Shown here: in pieces, positions 1 to 10,800 of the stretch | Numbering within the stretch: the first letter of the stretch is position 1 | Layout of the letters: every line of letters begins with the position of its first letter | Notes under the pieces: generated by a model | Told to the model about the DNA's origin: nothing | Database searches by the model: none | Seen by the model: only the letters and a program-made list of their open reading frames with translations | Assembly (NCBI GenBank): GCA_014084085.1 | Contig: NPFB01000035.1 | Span: forward strand, 53,008 to 110,371 | From: Hondaea fermentalgiana | Lineage: Eukaryota; Sar; Bigyra; Thraustochytrida; Thraustochytriidae | DNA length: 57,364 nt | Direction: 5' to 3' | Translations under genes and position numbers: made by a program

Positions 1-53
1 CTTGCCTTGCCTTGCCTTGCCTTGCCTTGCCTTGCCTTGCCTTGCCTTGCCTT
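1..53. repeat. (CTTGC)n pentanucleotide microsatellite
   Basis: Ten exact tandem copies of CTTGC followed by a partial copy, at the very left edge of the window. The array may extend beyond it. Similar pentamer tracts occur in the leader regions near 37.4 kb and 57.1 kb. Confidence 0.95.
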
Positions 54-790
54 CATGGGCGGCCTTGTGCCTTGTGTTATACGTCATAAATGTGTCGCTT
101 TCGATCCACACGCTGCTGTAGCCACCACGCGATGATTGCTCCTTCAGCGGCGATGTTGGCTCGTCGAGGCACCAGCCCGTCTGCATCTCGCGCCGCCGGC
201 GTCAGAGCTCGGAGCGTCGCGCGCGGTGCGGCAGGGATCGCGTCGTCATTTGCAACGCGGCCCGCCGCGAGAGACATCTCGCGTCCCACATGGGTCCCCT
301 ACTCTTCGTTTCTTGCTTTTGTTTGTTGTTATTATGCTGCAACCGCCGAGGCCTCGAAAGGATGGAGAAAGAACACCGAGATGGGAAACCAGAACCCGAA
401 GCGAGCGAGCGAGCGAGCGAGCGGCTGGCTATGCGCCGCGACGTCCGCGCGTACCGCGAGCACCTGCACGTGGTGGCGAGAGACCCCGCGCGCGCGGTCA
501 GAGCGGGGCCTGGACATGCGGAGGCGGAGCAAGAGAAACTTAGCAAGGGCGTCGACGAGGACGACCTGGAGGCCGTCCTGGCCGTCTCGCCAGTGCGACT
601 TGTACTCGATCAAGACCAAGAAGAAGCTGCCGATCTGAGTGAAGAGCCACGCGAGGATGCCGGGCATGTTGGGGTGGAAGCAGAAGTTCATGAAAGTGAC
701 GTTCTGGCAGCACTTCATCGGGAATGGTTGCCGCCACCGCCGCCTCTGTCCGGACCTCAAAATAATGAACCCTCGCAAACAGCGAATGCC
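54..790. other. Region upstream of the Sfi1-like gene
   Basis: No gene is assigned on the plus strand here. The plus-strand frame of the downstream gene stays open back to an ATG at 290, but the peptide encoded before 791 looks like the antisense of another coding sequence. A GAGC tetramer tract lies near 405-422. The part from 536 to 718 has a convincing minus-strand reading, listed separately. Confidence 0.5.
536..718 (-). pseudogene. Orphan membrane-protein coding fragment
   Basis: Read on the minus strand, this stretch encodes about 61 residues with almost exclusively G or C at third codon positions. They include a hydrophobic segment (MPGILAWLFTQIGSFFLVLI) after a cysteine-containing stretch. 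The plus-strand reading of the same bases has mostly A or T at third positions. I see no homologous continuation on either side and no clear splice sites, so this is either an isolated exon or a relic of a gene. I do not recognise the family. The minus frame stays open well beyond these limits, but the flanks lose the coding character. Confidence 0.35.
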
Positions 791-3754
791 ATGACGAGTC
801 TTGACGAGCAACGAATTGAGTATGAGCTCACGCAACAGCCGCGGACGGAAAGTCCTTTTCGGCCTGCGAAACGCGTGCCATCTCAAATAGAGAATATCAA
901 TTTGCCACATCGCGATACCACAAAACAGACGATGTTGAGCCAGCATGATCGAGCAGCAGAACAAACACCACGGCTGACTTCGAAACCCGCTGGCAAGAAG
1001 CAAGAACGCCAAAGTCCTGCGCAAGTTCTTGAGCCCAAGCCAAAAATAGCGGCTGTGCCACTTCACGAATATGCCGCTGCACGTCAGGATCAAGAGCGCC
1101 CAACAACTTCAAGGGCAGATGGAAGTTTCTCAAAAGGCAAAAATGCAAAGCCAGTCTTTTCGCCCATTCCTGAAATTCGTGCAAAACCACGACCACTACC
1201 CGAGAAACCGAAAGTGCCACTCAAATCGCGTTGGCGAAAGGCTGCAAAGGCTCACCGGGAGCGATTGCAGCGCCGCGACAAAGATTTTGTCTCATGGACC
1301 GCCCAGAGTATGAAGATGACTCGCCACGGAACTGAAAGCTTCACAGCTCTTCCAAATGCGCCCGTTCCGCGTGGTCCGCGACGCGTCAAGTCATTGCAAG
1401 ATATTTCTCGGGAGTATGAAGACAAGAACGTGTATCAGCGTCCGCACAGGGACAATGCCGAGGAGGAAAAGGCATTGGAAAAGGAGCGGCAGGAATTAGT
1501 TGCAAGAGCGAAAAGCAAGCTCGCACGAAAACAGGCGAAAGCGGAAGCACTCTCAGCTGCAACGCAGACCCCTGTGCCCACGCCATCGCCGCTGCGGCGT
1601 TGGGCCGTCCTGGAACATGTTCCTGTCAACGAGTTAGACTGCCTTCGGGTGCTGCGCGGCGACCGATCTGGCTTGGACTCAAATGATCTCATGGGCGCAG
1701 ATGAACCAACCAGAGAGGAGCTCGAGGATCCTATGCTCAAACGTTTCCACGAAGAGAGGCGGCGGCTCGGCGCAAGCTTTGAAGCCATTCGTGGCATTAT
1801 CGTACACCGAGAAAATGCGCTCTTTCGGGAACTCGTTGAGGATCGCGACGAACTCGAGTGCGCCAAGGCAGAGCTACGAAAACAGATCTTGGCGGCTCTC
1901 GCGAATAATCAAGATCCAGACAGCTCTGAAAATAGAAACCGGCGCAAATTCAAGCGAAACCCGCTGCAAGAGGTGTCTCCCTTTGTCTGCGGAACGACAC
2001 CAGCTACAGCATCGACAAACCAACAAGTGCGGACAAGCATGGCTGCCGCCGCACGAAGAAAACAAAAGGCCGCCGTGAAACAGGAACATCAGGATGCAGA
2101 GAACGCGTGGGAAGGATCTCCATTCAAGATAAAACTTCTTCAGGAGGTAATTGACAAGCTACAAAAACGGATCGCCTTTAGAGTGTTATGCTGGACAGCA
2201 CGAAGACGCGTGATGCTACGTAAACTCTGCGCAGAGCGCGAAGAGTTGGCCAAACGTCTCGAATTGCGGCGAGCATTTATTGGGCTTGCAACATTGCATC
2301 GCGCCCGAGCCTGGCTTCGTGAACGAGCGCGCAAACGCCGCGCGCACCGCGCGCGTTCCTCGCTTCGGAATTGCTGGAAAGCGTGGAAAGCGTTCTCTGT
2401 AGAGGCTGCATTAGCCCTTGGCAAAGCCGTAACGGCCGAGGCGTACAAGAGGCGAAAGACTCTGTGGCGTGCCTTTGCAGTCTGGCGCGCGCAACCTTTG
2501 GCCATTGAACGCTACGAAACTGTAGCAAACTTATGCGCACGTCGATTCTTTTTCGAGGTCTCGACACGGCGAGCTTTGTTCGGATGGCGACAAGTGACGG
2601 TGCGCGACAAGCTCGTGCGTCTACGGCTTGTCTGCCGAGCGAGTGAATCGAGGCTTGGAGCCGAGGCCCGCGTTCCCGAGCGCTGGACGCGTGCGGGCAT
2701 GCGCGGGGCTCTATCACTTGCATGTGTCGCATCCCGTGCTCGCTTGCAAGATTCCTTGCAACAATCTACAATTGGGCTTGCACAAGGCGCTGTTTCGTCT
2801 ATTTGCGTCGCGGTGCGTTGGCAAGCACATGTTCGCCAATCTAAAGATCGGCGTCAAGCCGCACGAGATGCGTACATTCTTTGTGCGCGAGCAGCTCGTA
2901 AAGCGTATTCTTCTGCACGTGCACGTCGCGTTAGTCTAGCGTCGCAGCTGCCTGCTCAGCTCATGAATCTTGGTCTTGGTAGACTTGCTGCGAGACCTTT
3001 AGGTCAGCACATTGCAGCGCTTCGAAGTTTCGTGGCAGGCAATTCGCTCCGATATGGGCTGCCCACTGAGAACGATCGCCGGAGACCTCGGTCGCCAAAA
3101 GCAAAGACGCCTGAGCATTCGCGTTTTGATCCGGCACTCGCATGGCTCTCGGCACGTACCCCATATCCGGACCCCAAATGGCGACGCGACCTGCCCCTTG
3201 CACTTGCCTCTGTGCGCCTTTTGCGAAAGTCACTGCATGACTGGCACGAAACTGCGCATGCAATTGCTTGTGTTCGTCGAGGGGATTTTGCAAATGATCT
3301 CTTACTTGTCAAGCGGGTGTGGCGAGGACTAAGGACCAATGTGATGCTTGGGCGACTTCGCACGCATCTTATTGCATGGCGTCAGACCCTGGATCGCGGC
3401 ACATGCGAGGGAAAACGGGCAAGAACGAAACGCGCTTTTTTTCGATGGCGTGCGATTGCCAGTCGCCGGCGCCTTCTCCGTCGTGTCTTTAGCCTCGCGG
3501 ATCCTCCAGCAGATCAATTGACGGAGCAGTTTTGGCTCCTTTCCAAGGTTCTTGCCGGTTGGCAGGATTTCGTTCAGACACAACGCAGCGCTCGCCATGG
3601 GATCGCCGCGGACTTGCACTATGAGCAGAATCTTTTGGCCAAGGCTTTCTCCGGCTGGCGCGCGCTTCACGGCGACAGTTTAGGGCGACGTTTTCTGTGC
3701 GCAGGGTCTGTTGTTGACGCAGCGACAGCGCGAGCAATTCTATGGCACATGTGA
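791..3754 (+). CDS. Sfi1-like tryptophan-repeat protein
   Basis: A basic, helix-rich protein of 987 residues from this start. The frame is open upstream to 290, but the ATG at 791 is preferred because the upstream part has a different codon pattern and overlaps a likely minus-strand exon. The N-terminal half (about 1-350) is polar and low in complexity, with proline/lysine-rich stretches. The C-terminal half carries repeated short helices ending in a Trp-Arg/Lys core, such as LRNCWKAWKAF, WRAFAVWRA, LFGWRQVTV, HLIAWRQTL, FFRWRAIAS, VLAGWQDFV and FSGWRALHG. These resemble the centrin-binding repeats of Sfi1-family spindle-pole and basal-body proteins. A centrosomal or basal-body role is inferred from the repeats only. 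Third-position composition is less GC-rich than in the metabolic genes further right. Confidence 0.65.
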   Translation: MTSLDEQRIEYELTQQPRTESPFRPAKRVPSQIENINLPHRDTTKQTMLSQHDRAAEQTPRLTSKPAGKKQERQSPAQVLEPKPKIAAVPLHEYAAARQDQERPTTSRADGSFSKGKNAKPVFSPIPEIRAKPRPLPEKPKVPLKSRWRKAAKAHRERLQRRDKDFVSWTAQSMKMTRHGTESFTALPNAPVPRGPRRVKSLQDISREYEDKNVYQRPHRDNAEEEKALEKERQELVARAKSKLARKQAKAEALSAATQTPVPTPSPLRRWAVLEHVPVNELDCLRVLRGDRSGLDSNDLMGADEPTREELEDPMLKRFHEERRRLGASFEAIRGIIVHRENALFRELVEDRDELECAKAELRKQILAALANNQDPDSSENRNRRKFKRNPLQEVSPFVCGTTPATASTNQQVRTSMAAAARRKQKAAVKQEHQDAENAWEGSPFKIKLLQEVIDKLQKRIAFRVLCWTARRRVMLRKLCAEREELAKRLELRRAFIGLATLHRARAWLRERARKRRAHRARSSLRNCWKAWKAFSVEAALALGKAVTAEAYKRRKTLWRAFAVWRAQPLAIERYETVANLCARRFFFEVSTRRALFGWRQVTVRDKLVRLRLVCRASESRLGAEARVPERWTRAGMRGALSLACVASRARLQDSLQQSTIGLAQGAVSSICVAVRWQAHVRQSKDRRQAARDAYILCARAARKAYSSARARRVSLASQLPAQLMNLGLGRLAARPLGQHIAALRSFVAGNSLRYGLPTENDRRRPRSPKAKTPEHSRFDPALAWLSARTPYPDPKWRRDLPLALASVRLLRKSLHDWHETAHAIACVRRGDFANDLLLVKRVWRGLRTNVMLGRLRTHLIAWRQTLDRGTCEGKRARTKRAFFRWRAIASRRRLLRRVFSLADPPADQLTEQFWLLSKVLAGWQDFVQTQRSARHGIAADLHYEQNLLAKAFSGWRALHGDSLGRRFLCAGSVVDAATARAILWHM

Positions 3755-4065
3755 GCGACCTGGCCGAAAAATACAGCCTACCGCAGGATAGCACACCACG
3801 AACAGTACAGCGCTGGCACCACAGTCGGCACCACAACCGCAATGATCGCAACGTAACGTAAAGTAACGAAACGTAAGCCTAAAGTAAAAAACACAAGATC
3901 ACGCGCCTCATCAAAGTATACAGAGAAAGAGATAGGCCTAGCTCACTGACCAAATCATGTTCCCCCGTATGGTCCCTCTGGTAGTATTGTGTGTTGACTC
4001 TGCTTCTGCAAGCTGTTTGCATGTTTGAAAGATGGACACCGCATGCCTCGAGTCCTTCCTGTCTA
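3755..4065. other. Convergent intergenic region
   Basis: Space between two convergent genes, expected to hold both 3' ends. A short irregular run of AACGTAACG-like units lies around 3850-3890. Nothing else is evident. Confidence 0.6.
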
Positions 4066-5790
4066 CTAATGAAAAGAAGCCGCGTTGAGTTTCGGAGCAC
4101 GCACAAAGGCAGCAACGTTGAGAAAGAGCGAGAGACATGCCAGCATCAGAAGCGCCTGCAGATCCGTCGTATACGAGGCCGAAATGTCGCGAATATAACC
4201 AAATACTACATGACCGATGCCCCCTCCAAAGCTCTCGAAAACAGAGTAAATGCCGAAAGCAGTGCCCAGTGAGTCAGGAGAGACGACAATCGGAACTGCA
4301 CTCTTGACCAACGTCGGCGTCGTCGAGGTCCCTACAGAGAGCAATATCATTGCGAGGATTGCCCACTCCGGTGTCACCGTATCGCTGAGGAAAATGTAAA
4401 AGGCAAAGATGGCTGACGTAGACGCAAAGAGGCAAATGTAAAGACGGCCGCCATACTTGTCAACGAAGATGCCCACCAGCGGGGCGAGAAAGACAGGCAA
4501 AAGTGAGTCAATGCTCGCAATGAAGCCTGCTTGCACAGTGTCCATCTCTGTCGCGGAGCGAATGAAGTCCGCGGAAATGCCCCCGAAAAGATTGTGCAAG
4601 TTACTGTACACCATATGCATAAGCCCGAGAACCCAATAAGAAAGAGGCAAGAGTCGAACGCGGTTCAAGTGCAGCGCCAGATAATACTTCACATGGCGCT
4701 CCTCGACCTCTTGATGATGCAGCAAATGATTGTTGCGAGGTGTTGCGTCCTGTGCAGCCTCGGCGGCTTCCTGGTCAATTCCAGGGAGTAGCATTGCGCC
4801 GTAATACGACACCCCGGAAGGTGCCCGGCTTCGTTGATGTGGCGATGCCGTACTCGAGTCTGACGATCGCGATCTGCTCTCGGAAGCATCCACTGCAACG
4901 AGACCCCGTCGCTCCTCCAAATCGCCGGGCTGCTGATTTAGTGCAAAGCGAAAGGGTCGCTCCGCATGCGCAAAAATGTAGTAGATAATTGCAACGAGTA
5001 CACTGCCAAAAAGAAAGGCACTGCCGAGCCATACGGCCCCTCGAAACCCGCCTTGTAGACGGGCCAGTTCTGCCGGAAGGGCCTTTCCCAACCAATTTGC
5101 CAGGTAGTGAACAGATTCGGTGAAACCGATCGAGAAGGCCAGTGTATTGCCTTCAAACCAAGTGCCGACAATGGCGCCTTGCACAATGCCAGTACCGCCT
5201 TCGCCAAATCCATAAAGAACACGACCTGCCAGCGCAAGCGGAAAGCTCATGAGGTTTGGCATCAAGAAGATGGCGAACATGACGTGGCCAAGGAGGGCCA
5301 CGGACGTGAAGAGCACTGCGCTGTACTCGTGTCCTTTTTCGTCCACCAGGAGCCCGGTGAGGAAGGGCATAACTAGATTAGGCCAGCTCGTTGCTGCGAG
5401 AAAGGCTCCGAATTGAGCGTGCGAAACGATTCCTCCCGCCCCGGGAGACCCCGTGTCTGAGCCTACAAAGTAAACCTTGAGCGGGCCGAGCGCGTGCTTC
5501 ATATAGTGCGCGCCTGATGGAATTAAGGACGCGCATAGCAAGACAAAGATCTTGTTACGCGTGCCTGGCCACCTGTGCGCCGTGTCTGCCTTCATGGTGT
5601 CCTCTTGGCTGCCCTCGCTGCCTTCCTCGGCAACGAGCGACCGCGTCGAGATTGGCCCAGCTACCTTGGCCCGGACGAGCGCCATCGTTGCGTCTCCGCA
5701 AACCGGAAGACGACCTTCTACGCTCCCGCCTAGCACTACGACTGCCGCAGAGTTTATTTCTGCTTCGCGCGCAGCGTGCAGTGCAGTCAC
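4066..5790 (-). CDS. MFSD1-like major facilitator transporter
   Basis: A 574-residue polytopic membrane protein. After a hydrophilic N-terminus of about 75 residues come six membrane segments, a long polar central loop (about 290-375) and six more. The motif GRVLYGFGEGG followed by a WFEGNTLAFSIGF-like segment matches the loop 4-5 region of the MFSD1 group, whose animal member is a lysosomal dipeptide exporter. The segment LVGIFVDKYGGRLYI in the second half is the typical MFS loop motif (D-x-x-G-R). Family assignment is fairly firm; substrate and compartment are inferred from the family only. The upstream ATG at 5790 is used; a second in-frame Met lies about 35 residues in. Confidence 0.8.
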   Translation of the reverse strand: MTALHAAREAEINSAAVVVLGGSVEGRLPVCGDATMALVRAKVAGPISTRSLVAEEGSEGSQEDTMKADTAHRWPGTRNKIFVLLCASLIPSGAHYMKHALGPLKVYFVGSDTGSPGAGGIVSHAQFGAFLAATSWPNLVMPFLTGLLVDEKGHEYSAVLFTSVALLGHVMFAIFLMPNLMSFPLALAGRVLYGFGEGGTGIVQGAIVGTWFEGNTLAFSIGFTESVHYLANWLGKALPAELARLQGGFRGAVWLGSAFLFGSVLVAIIYYIFAHAERPFRFALNQQPGDLEERRGLVAVDASESRSRSSDSSTASPHQRSRAPSGVSYYGAMLLPGIDQEAAEAAQDATPRNNHLLHHQEVEERHVKYYLALHLNRVRLLPLSYWVLGLMHMVYSNLHNLFGGISADFIRSATEMDTVQAGFIASIDSLLPVFLAPLVGIFVDKYGGRLYICLFASTSAIFAFYIFLSDTVTPEWAILAMILLSVGTSTTPTLVKSAVPIVVSPDSLGTAFGIYSVFESFGGGIGHVVFGYIRDISASYTTDLQALLMLACLSLFLNVAAFVRAPKLNAASFH

Positions 5791-6130
5791 GCCGCTCTCC
5801 TATCCTCGCGCACTGCGCGCCGCGCCGGCAGTTTGCTTGTATGATGGAGGATCCATCCATGATGTTGGGCTGGGCCTACAAACGAATGGTCTCCGCTCAA
5901 TTTTGCGTTGTCCACGACTGTTCGCAATTTTTTATTGACGATGGCCGTCTGTCGAGTCCAGTCCAGTCCAGGCTCCAAACAGGCTCCGTTGCGTATCATG
6001 TCATAGGCTGTGCTTGTTTGTAATGAAGTTAATTTTTCAATTCAAGGTGAAGTAGGCTAGAGTGTTCTGCATTTCAAGAAAAAAGACATCATTTCTTTTG
6101 CGAGTATTGTACAAGATATCTTCTGTCTCT
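5791..6130. other. Intergenic region between tandem minus-strand genes
   Basis: Holds the leader of the transporter gene and the 3' end of the AIM6-like gene. On the minus strand around 5815-5845 there is a GC-rich stretch (CTGCCGGCGCGGCGCGCAGT) only loosely like the promoter arrays described elsewhere. I see no RNA gene or ORF worth calling. Confidence 0.5.
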
Positions 6131-7582
6131 CTACAATGTGTCGCCAAGAAGAAATGCTTTGAGGCCAGAAATGCGATCTGTACTAATTAGATCAACACCT
6201 GCGTCAAGCAGCATCTTCCACGCATCTGGGGTCTCAGGGGTATCCCAGAAGCGCACCTTGACGTGCGGTACGGCTGCATGAATTGCAGCAACGGTCCCTT
6301 CGAGATTTTCCGCAAAGCTCTCATGCCACACAGAGGACATCATGCCAAGTGTGCGGATCAACGACGCATCGGAAGGGGCCGGGTGCTCAGGATCAATTCG
6401 GCCGTCGAGCCGCGTACAGTGTGTGGGACGTTGCAAGAGGCGCGCCGCTAGCTCAGGAAGAAGAGAAGGGGAAATGCCAGAGATGATGACCTGTACAGGT
6501 GACAAGAAGCTCCGCTTGACTTCTGGGGCAGGCAATGGCATTCCTGCTTGATCATAGCACTCAAAGACTCGAAAGCCTGACTCCTTGTTGACCCTCGCCA
6601 AGATCGTCTCCAATGCATCCCAAGTCTCAAGTGACGAGCTCTTCATATCAATCATTAACGTCTGCTGCTCGCAAACTCCAAGACGGCTTGCGAGTGGGTT
6701 AATTGGTCCGGGCCGTGCTGGGTTCTTCTTGGCTAAGTTGACGAGGGGGCGGAGATATTGGTCCTCAAGGTCATTGGACGTCGGCTGCACGTGGCCCGTG
6801 AACAATCGACCCGAACGAAGAAAAACATCCGCCTCAATGCTGCAGAACCCAGCAGAGAGCGCCAGCTTCACAGGCACTGCTTGCTGGTAGTCATTGTGCG
6901 AATGGGCATGGAGTAATGGAACGGGTGGCTGTCCACCTGATGGAAAGAGTTCCAGCGCACCATTGGAGTCTTCGAGATCGAGGTACAGCTGAAGTTCATC
7001 TTCTCCTGTCCAGCACACATTCTGGCGAATCACGAGAACGAGTGTGATGACAACAAAAAGAAGTGAGCAGATCACGGCGCACTCTAGACATTCGCAAAAA
7101 CCGCAGGTAAATCGTCGCCCGCAATGAGGCGAGAAAATCTTTGGCTGTCGCATCTCAGACCCCATTTCTGCATCAAGACGCTCAAAGCTGTGCGAGCGCC
7201 CGCCAAAGCCCAACTTGCGCAGCAAACTACCAGATCTCCGAGTCGTTCTTGTCGTTTCAACATCAAAGCTTTGTATCCGCCGATCTCTTTCGTTGCCGCC
7301 ATTTTCCGCGTCGTCGTCGTCGTCGTGGACACTCTCGTTCTGATCATAATGAGTAAAGCCCCGCGGCTGCTGACGGAGCGACTCCTCGTGAGCATGAACT
7401 CGTTCAGGTGTTTCGCTTGCTATCGCCCTTGCTCCTCGCTGCGGTTGCGGATAAGGGCGCACATCTTGAAGCAGACCACGGCCATCCGCATCGAGACGTC
7501 CTAGGTTCATGTTGCCTTTCTCGGCGGAGGCTCTCTCTACCGCGCCGCTGTCCATGCCTGTCGCGCGCGAGATTGAGTCCAA
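6131..7582 (-). CDS. AIM6-like membrane-anchored PLC/GDPD-fold protein
   Basis: A 483-residue protein. Residues 1-165 are polar, with an acidic Asp run near 87-91. A single membrane segment lies at about 169-186, and the rest is a TIM-barrel-type domain. The motif HAHSHNDY at 225-232, SIEADVFL at about 248-255 and a following TGH at about 262-264 match the active-site signature of the Altered Inheritance of Mitochondria protein 6 family, which is related to glycerophosphodiester phosphodiesterases and PI-PLC. A late LISTDRISG segment fits the last barrel strand. The family's reaction is not settled, so a phosphodiesterase activity is only inferred. The topology suggests a type II membrane protein with the catalytic domain outside the cytosol. 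Confidence 0.8.
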   Translation of the reverse strand: MDSISRATGMDSGAVERASAEKGNMNLGRLDADGRGLLQDVRPYPQPQRGARAIASETPERVHAHEESLRQQPRGFTHYDQNESVHDDDDDAENGGNERDRRIQSFDVETTRTTRRSGSLLRKLGFGGRSHSFERLDAEMGSEMRQPKIFSPHCGRRFTCGFCECLECAVICSLLFVVITLVLVIRQNVCWTGEDELQLYLDLEDSNGALELFPSGGQPPVPLLHAHSHNDYQQAVPVKLALSAGFCSIEADVFLRSGRLFTGHVQPTSNDLEDQYLRPLVNLAKKNPARPGPINPLASRLGVCEQQTLMIDMKSSSLETWDALETILARVNKESGFRVFECYDQAGMPLPAPEVKRSFLSPVQVIISGISPSLLPELAARLLQRPTHCTRLDGRIDPEHPAPSDASLIRTLGMMSSVWHESFAENLEGTVAAIHAAVPHVKVRFWDTPETPDAWKMLLDAGVDLISTDRISGLKAFLLGDTL

Positions 7583-7861
7583 AGCCGAGGTCTCGTCTTC
7601 TCTCTGCGCAGACCCGAGCCCCCGTCAGACGGCTCGCTCGCTTGTTATTCTGATCCGAGTCTCCAGCTCACGTGAAAAGACTTTGAGAACTTCAATCACA
7701 CGGTTACTACAGGTTCGAAGCGCAGGACATTGACAACATCGCGTGCGTGGAATGGTAAGCATACAACACAATTGACAAGGTGCGTCAATTAATCGATGAC
7801 GAGGCAAAGGCATTAAGTCCCCCCCCCCCTCTTCTTTTCTTTATTTGTCAAATCTGGAAAA

Positions 7862-10800
7862 TTACGATCGCCACAGCGCACATGTGGACTGCACGAGACG
7901 TCGAAGCTCGCTCTGGGACAGCCGGCTGGGAAGACTGCCACGCGTTGTAAAAATGTGATTTACAAAGGTCTTGTGGCGCTGTACAGCGTTTCGCAGCGAC
8001 TGAAAAGCAGCACTTGCCACAGGATCGCTGCATCGTGCTTCGGCGCCAAAGAGGTCTCGCACGTCCTCAGGTGAGAGCTCGAGCATCTTCGCAACGGCAT
8101 TCGCGTCAGTTCCTGCTGCGCCGTCAACTTCAGAAGATGCGGAGGCGTCTGGAACATAACACTTGCGACGGATCTCGAGTGCCTCGTCCGAAACACGAAG
8201 AAGCGTCGCATGCAAGGCGCGCTCGACCTCGACCGTCTCGCGATGATTAGCTTCAGCAAGCTCTTCCATCTTGACAGCACGAGCCTCGAGGGCCTGCGAC
8301 TCTCGTTCCGCTGCGCGCGCCTTGGCCTTGAGCTGCGCAATAGAATCCTTTGCGCTCGATGTCTGGCGCTGGGCCTCCTTGTGGTCTTCCTCGAGACTGG
8401 CGAGCTTTCGTTTGTATGTCTCGAGCTGATTCTCCGCTGCAGAAGCCCGCTTGCGCCATCGGTCGAGCTTGGCTGAAAGCTCTTTTTCTACATCGCGAGA
8501 CGCGACGGTCTGCGCTGCCGCCCGGGCGTCCGAAAAGAGACCAGCCTCGTTCGGTTGGCGAAGTTGCTGTTCTCGCATTTGCTGTTCTCGCATTTGCTGA
8601 TGCTGCTGTTGTTCCTGCTTGAGCATGTCGATGCGACTGCGAAGCGCCGTGCGCTCTCGTGAGAGGCTGCGGACCTTTTCCCGCAATTCTTCAAGTTCCT
8701 TGACGGCCTCGTTAAGCTCAGATTTGGCACGTTCACTCGATTGCCGCGAGGCTTGCGCAAGATTCTCCTTGTTGCGCGCTTCTGTCTGGGCTGCGCGCGC
8801 CTGAGCCTCGAGACGTTGTGCGCGACGGCGCAAATCGTCCTCGGCGCCCTTTTCCTCTGTTGCCTTTTCTGCCGCGGCCTGCAGCATGTCGCGTTTTCGC
8901 GCGGCATCGGCGCGGTATTTGCGAATTTCGGCTCGACTCGTCGCGAGATCGGCGCGCAGCTTCGCCACAGCCTCGGGGCTCTGCCACGTTTTCTTCAGAG
9001 CCCCTAGTTGCTCCTTGAGCCTGTCGGTGGACCCCTTGTGTTCATTGACGCGCCGTTCCAAGGCTTTGATGCGCGCCTGTGCGCGCTTACGCTCTGAAGC
9101 CCGGACCTCGTTCACTGTTGCACCAGACTCGAGGTCTTCAATCTGCTCTTGCAGCGCAGACCGCTCTTGCTCCGCCTCTTCGCGCAACGCAGACAAGGCG
9201 TCCTCCTTGCTTTGTGCAAGGCTTAACTCCCGCTCGCGCAAGGCGACAAGCTCGTTCTGTAGCGCTTCGACCTGGCCAGACTGCACCTTGGTCCGTCGCA
9301 GCCTTTCCTCGAGCCGGACAACCTGAGCATGCAGGTCGTCACGCTCGCTCTGGAGTGTCTCAAGGCGTGAACGAAGAGACGCACATTCAGCCTTGGAGAC
9401 GGATTGCGAGGACTCCGCGGCGCGAAGCTGTTCTTTGTTGACCTCTTCGTCCTTGCTGAGTCTCTCGTGTAGGGAGTGCACTTCTTGTCGAAGCCGGGCC
9501 ATCTCTTGCTGCTCGGCCATGCGCTGACGCTCGCGTTCGCGGTCGTATCGATCGAGGACCACGTTGATGCGCCGTACAGCCTGTTCGAGCTCCACGCCTT
9601 GCAAGAGACCAAGAAAGGATTGCAGGCGTTCGGCAATTCCGTCTGCGCTTGCAGTTGCCGCGGGCCCGCGCTTTTCGAGCCGTCGTTGGAACTTTTGCAA
9701 AGTTGCCACCACGCTCGAGTTCGCGGCGCTCAAGCTTTTGTTAGCTCGCGCAGCATCCGCTAGCCTTCGTGTGAGAATGTCGGCCTCGGCGCGCAGTCGC
9801 TTGATCTGCTTGTCTTTTTGTTCAAGAAGAATCTGTGCCGTCTCCTCGGCGAGTACCTCAAGTTTGCTGGTTTCGTGAGGTGTCTTGGATGACGGCGCGT
9901 CCTTTGGCTCCTCGCTCTGGGCGTCTGCAATACTGCCACGAGTCGCGTCACGGCGCACGCTGACGTCAGCGCCCGTGCTCGACGGTTCGACTTCACGCAC
10001 GAAAGAGTTCTCTTCTTGAAGCTCGGCTACGCGAGCGTGCAATTCGTTGATTTCCTTGGCTTGTTCGAGCATACGCATGCGCAGCTCGGCGGGATTTCCC
10101 ATCTCCTGCAAAGCCGGTGCAGACTCGTGCACCATAAGTTTCGTTTCGTATTCAAAGGCAAGGTTCACCATTTCGCGTTTACTCTCGTGAAGCTGGTCAC
10201 GCAAGATGGAAGCCTCCATCTTGAATCCTTCAGCAAGCTTGCGTTCGCGCTCCACAAACGCCTTTTGCTTCTCGCCCTCTCCGTCCGTGTTTGTTTTGTA
10301 GTGTTCAAGCCGAAGAGAGCTTTCGGCGAGCTCGCTTTCGAGCTGGAGAATGCGTTCAGAGCTCGCATGAACCTCGCTCAACAAGTCGGCCTCGGCATCT
10401 TCGACGTCGACGTCGACACACGAGTCAAGCGCGAGGTCGTGAGTTTTGGCCAGACGCTCGAGCGAACGGCAGCGCTGCGTCTGTGCTCGCAGCTGCGCGC
10501 TCGCGCGAACGAGCAATTTCTCTGCAGTAGCGGCACGATCCGCCTCGAGTTTGCGAAGTCGCTCGTGCTGCATTTGACGAATCGAGCCCTCGAGCTCGTA
10601 GCGCCGCTCGAGAGCGTGTAGACTGGCTTCGGAGCGCGCCTCATCCTGCCTTTGGCGCGCCAATGCACGAGCCAGACGATTGATGCGAGCCGAGAGCGCC
10701 TCCTTGGTCCATTCTGCGCCTCGTAATTTTGCTTCTACGGCGAATCGCGCTTGCTCACTCTGCAGCACGGCATCTGCCATACGCTCGAGCGCGCGAAGAT

